NCBI GenBank assembly: GCA_949361645.1
Contig: OX442416.1
Coordinates: forward strand, 19,276,323-19,340,322
Length of the DNA: 64,000 nt
Direction: 5' to 3'
Source of the DNA: Spongilla lacustris
Lineage: Eukaryota; Porifera; Demospongiae; Spongillida; Spongillidae
Part shown: piece after piece, positions 61,057-64,000 of the stretch
Layout: every line of letters begins with the position of its first letter
Position numbering within the stretch: position 1 is the first letter of the stretch
The notes under the pieces: model-generated
What the model saw: only the letters and a program-made list of their open reading frames with translations
What the model was told of the DNA's origin: nothing
Databases searched by the model: none
Position numbers and translations under genes: made by a program

Positions 61057-61429
61057 ATGTTCGCTAAGCTTATGAAGAATTTCGGATTCGGTACGATATT
61101 TGATGTGCGAGTATGATGTAGGCCTAGGCCTAGGCCTATTATGCGGGGTATTGAACCTGGACCTTCCTCCACCCCACCTTGCACCTAGGCCTAGCAGTTT
61201 TCGTAGCACTTAGTCGTGTTGAGTCTGTTCACGTATACATACTTGTTACTGACTCGTACATAAAGTGAATATGATCCCTAGTATGGTTTCAAAACTAGGT
61301 ACTGGAAGTTCATATGCTGAAGAACAGAAGCTTCGAGATGCGGCACAGAGAGGTGATATTGGCGAGGTGGCGAGGTTAATCGAAAGTGGAGTATCTGTAA
61401 ATGCTGTATGTGTCCCAAACTACGATGAG
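61057..61429 (+). CDS. Ankyrin-exon-array gene 3, first two exons (runs out of window)
   Basis: Exon 1 (61,057-61,090) encodes MFAKLMKNFGFG, donor GTACGA, phase 1. Exon 2 (61,299-61,429) follows aaaactag and encodes GSSYAEEQKLRDAAQRGDIG, then EVARLIESGVSVNA. Its C-terminal end is longer than in genes 1 and 2 (VCVPNYDE). The 16 bases before the start (cctatggaaagacg type) are almost the same in all three genes. No 34-residue ankyrin exon occurs before the window end; in gene 1 the first lies 1.5 kb downstream of exon 2, and here that intron is lengthened by a transposon. Confidence 0.65.
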
Positions 61430-62260
61430 GTAAGCAGGAGAAAGTTTGTGGCTAATAGGATTGAACTGGACAGTTCTTTCTCCTAGAGAATGTTTATATT
61501 TACTTTGTATCATCCTGCCTCGGCAGTACCAGGAATAGCACTTTGTCCCATAGAATGTTTTTATTTACTTGTTTCACACATTTCTCTCTCTCCTCCCCTC
61601 CCCCCCCCCCCCCCCCCCCAACTTAGGCCACACCAAACTAATCTTTAGTTTCTGGCCCACACCAAATTGATTCAATTTCACCTGGTTCTAAGACATTCTA
61701 AAACAGTACTACTAGATACAGCTTGTTTTGTTTGTCCTTTTATTCCTCTACGAAGGCTTGAACAGGTCTTGAAGGGACATGGTCGAGACGGGTGCCCATT
61801 CCTCCCTAGCGAGGGTATGAGGGAGGGCTGTAAGCCTACCCAGAAGCTTTGCAGCTTTAGCATTTGTAAATTCTTGAAATTATTACTATGGCGTGGTATA
61901 GCTATACTTGTTAACCTGGCACGCAGCATTGAATTATCTAAGTCCAGCTGTCTTCATACTACTACTTATCATAGTACGCTATCATCAGAGCGCCTTTCAC
62001 GCAGTTCTAATTTGTGTTCAAACAGGGTTCGATGCATGTGATTGACGTAAAATGCTCCGATCCTTGTATTGGTTAACATTTGTGGCCTGGCTATGCTTAG
62101 CATGGACTACAGTTTACTCGGGTCATGTGAGAAGCTATTGAATATGATTATGTATATGAATATGATTATAGTCACAATAAACTGGTTTTCCGATAAATGG
62201 GTGCGGGTGGGGATAAAAGGATTCGGGCGGGGACCAGAAACTAATGATTAATTTGATGTG
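61430..62260. other. Gene 3 intron 2, first part
   Basis: Contains a minimal copy of the 37,951 MITE (aggagaaagtttgtggctaa, about 61,437-61,490), a poly-C run at about 61,600 and unique sequence. No exon recognised. Confidence 0.5.
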
Positions 62261-62940
62261 GTCTTAGTGGTAGTGTACTAAATACACAAATCAGGGAGAG
62301 AGGGGTCAGGGGTGTATTTCTGCAAGCAAACTTTTGAGGGTGGTCAAATCTCCAGATGTTTTATTTTTCCCCACAAATATTAAAATTATGAGGTGTGATA
62401 TTAGTTCATCCATTTGAAAGTATTTGTAGCAAGATAGTGTCACTAAAGTTTTCATCCTGCCAACCGGATAATTTATAATATCAGATTAAATGATGATAGT
62501 TATAACAATTTGTAATGTAGTGGACAAATCCTCCACATGCACCTCAGCCTCTCCTCCTCCACCTCCTCCATCCTCCCCCTCCCTGGTCCTGGCCTCCTCT
62601 TCCCCGGTGGTTGCCTCTGCCTCTAAATGCTACTGGTCTCCCCTCTGGCCATGGCAGCCGGGTACATGTAGGGGTGGTAGGGGCATCATTTACTGCACTT
62701 ACTAGCTCAGTAGCTTTTTCAAGACCCTCATTGTACTCCACTAGTGCATGAGAGTTGAGTTGGGTTCATACGTATATGGGGGAAGGAACTGGTTTCAACC
62801 ATTAACTATTAATTTTACCTATGTACATTTGTCAACCAGGCACAATAAAGTCAATGCATGTAATAGTTGCATGACCAGGTGTTAAAAAGGGGTTAAATAG
62901 TGAAGTCATAGGTACATCAGATAATACAGTTATATATATA
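62260..62940. repeat. Intron-2 block shared with gene 1
   Basis: Counterpart of 38,205-38,970, with a short CTCCTCC stretch in place of the long (CTC)n. Confirms that genes 1 and 3 descend from one ancestor including intron sequence. Confidence 0.7.
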
Positions 62941-62948
62941 TATATATA

Positions 62949-63770
62949 TGGGACAGTTTCCGCGAAAATGTCACCCTTTTATAGCATTATAAAGTTATAA
63001 AAATGCTTTATGTTTGAATCGCTATATCTTCCGAACACTAAACGCTATCGACTTCCTATTTTCAAAAGTTCATAATACACCATTTCTCTACAACAAGTTA
63101 CATTTTGGAGTCTTGCACTTGCTCCACGCCAGTATTGCAACGTTCGATACCCCACTGGGTTCAAATCCGCCATAACTTTCGGTAGGAGTAATCAAATCGC
63201 TTCAAATTTGGTTTGTATGTACAGAGGTCCTATACCTATCGATTTGTACTGTTCGTTAATTTTTACGACATCCGTTACGGAGATACAGTTGAACAAAGTA
63301 CGTCCACTTTTCCCGCTCGATTCGCGCCAAAAATTTTGGCAAATCGCGTCCCGCTCAATGTATGGGGAGGCGGTTGTTATATCATTGGCGCGAATCGAGC
63401 GGGAAAAAGTGCACGTAGTTTGTTCAACTGTATCTCCGTAACGGATGGCATAAAAATTAACGAACAGTACAAATCGATAAATATAAGATCTCTGTACCTA
63501 CAATCCGAATTTGAAGCGATTTAATTACTCCTACCTAAAGTTATGGCGGGTTTGAACCCGGTCGGGTATCGAACGTTGCAATACTGGCGTGGAGTAAGTG
63601 CAAGACTCCAAAATGTAATTTGTCGTAGAGAAATGGTGTAGTATGAAATTTTGAAAATAGGAAGTCGTCGATAGCGTTTAGCGTTCGGAAGATATAGCGA
63701 ATCAAACATGAAGCATTTTTATAACATTATAATGTTATAAAAGGGTGACATTTTCGCGGAAACTGTCCCA
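62949..63770. mobile_element. Family-L long palindrome, 822 bp
   Basis: Starts tgggacagtttccgcgaaaa and ends ttttcgcggaaactgtccca. Arms are about 380 bases and the loop (about 63,331-63,385) contains gtatggggaggcgg. Flanked by ta-rich sequence. It is inserted in the intron block shared with gene 1, where no such element is present, so the insertion postdates the gene duplication. Confidence 0.85.
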
Positions 63771-63781
63771 TATATTATAAT

Positions 63782-64000
63782 AATGGAACAGTTTCCGAGA
63801 AAATGGCCCTTCGTTTACAATTATAAAATCTTATAAAATTGCAATGTATTTGGATTGTAACAAGATATAAAAATTTAATATAAATAAATTGGAGATGTAG
63901 GATTTCTTTTAAAGTATCAAATTGTGTAAAAAGTAAGGAAACAAGGGATTCCGGAATTAATTTATACAATTATGAATCTATAATTATTAGATAGCTACAT
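63782..64000. mobile_element. Start of another inverted-repeat element, cut by window end
   Basis: tggaacagtttccgagaaaa resembles the family-L end. Further on ggagatgtaggatttctttt and gtaaaaagtaaggaaacaag match the shared subterminal motif of other palindromes here. The right half lies outside the window. Confidence 0.45.

Noticed and set aside
63213..63524. 103-codon frame in the 822-bp palindrome (similar ones at 15,041 and 47,965)
   Set aside because: The frame crosses the palindrome and reappears mirrored; differs between copies by frame shifts.

Overview
This is a eukaryotic, metazoan-type window from a repeat-rich nuclear genome. It has spliced genes with GT-AG introns, long homopolymer, CA and GGA tracts, nested DNA transposons, retroelement wrecks and a 200-N assembly gap. 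The style of the sequence suggests a marine invertebrate, and I would guess a sponge: short phase-0 ankyrin exons ending in STPGIDVNIKD, acatgtacatgt-rich introns, Ty3-type integrase remnants, and ULP1-like and RAG1-N-terminus-like transposon proteins. The sequence alone does not prove the phylum.

Left half (1-32,510). The backbone is a direct segmental duplication, about 185-9,305 and 22,506-32,022. Each copy carries the 3' part of a Ty3-like integrase, a small secreted-protein gene, about 2 kb of unrecognised DNA and a second retroelement fragment next to a GGA tract. Comparing the copies exposes transposon insertions with readable edges. Copy 1 holds a 3.9-kb TTAA-flanked piggyBac-like element carrying a large minisatellite, and a 133-bp palindromic MITE. 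Copy 2 holds a 2.8-kb foldback-like element with a ULP1-protease/PHD pseudogene, a 132-bp palindrome with a 9-bp target duplication, and a 1.3-kb hAT-like element with another inside it. Copy 1 stops exactly at the N gap, so part of this duplication could be an assembly effect. Between the copies lie minisatellites, CA repeats, non-LTR retrotransposon fragments (zinc finger plus restriction-like endonuclease end) and long palindromic elements.

Middle (32,511-37,339). A hAT-type transposon encodes a ZMYM1-like transposase (TTF zinc finger, DUF4371, RNase-H-like core, hAT dimerisation domain) on the minus strand. One in-frame stop interrupts it. Two further elements are nested near its promoter end, one with a perfect 8-bp target duplication.

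Right half (37,485-64,000). Three tandem paralogous genes run on the plus strand. Each starts with the same tiny exon (MFAKLxKxxGFG) and a second exon with the first ankyrin half-repeat. In genes 1 and 2 a run of nearly identical 99-105-bp phase-0 exons follows, each encoding exactly one ankyrin repeat: 18 in gene 1 and 11 intact plus one decayed in gene 2. A terminal exon ends in a short conserved tail (DTAFQTIYY type). Gene 3 starts at 61,057 and leaves the window before its ankyrin exons. The repeat exons, their intron modules and the gene starts look amplified together, giving an ankyrin-only protein family at one locus. Intron 2 of gene 2 carries a 2.65-kb hAT-like insertion with a pseudogene resembling the N-terminal RING/zinc-finger part of RAG1.
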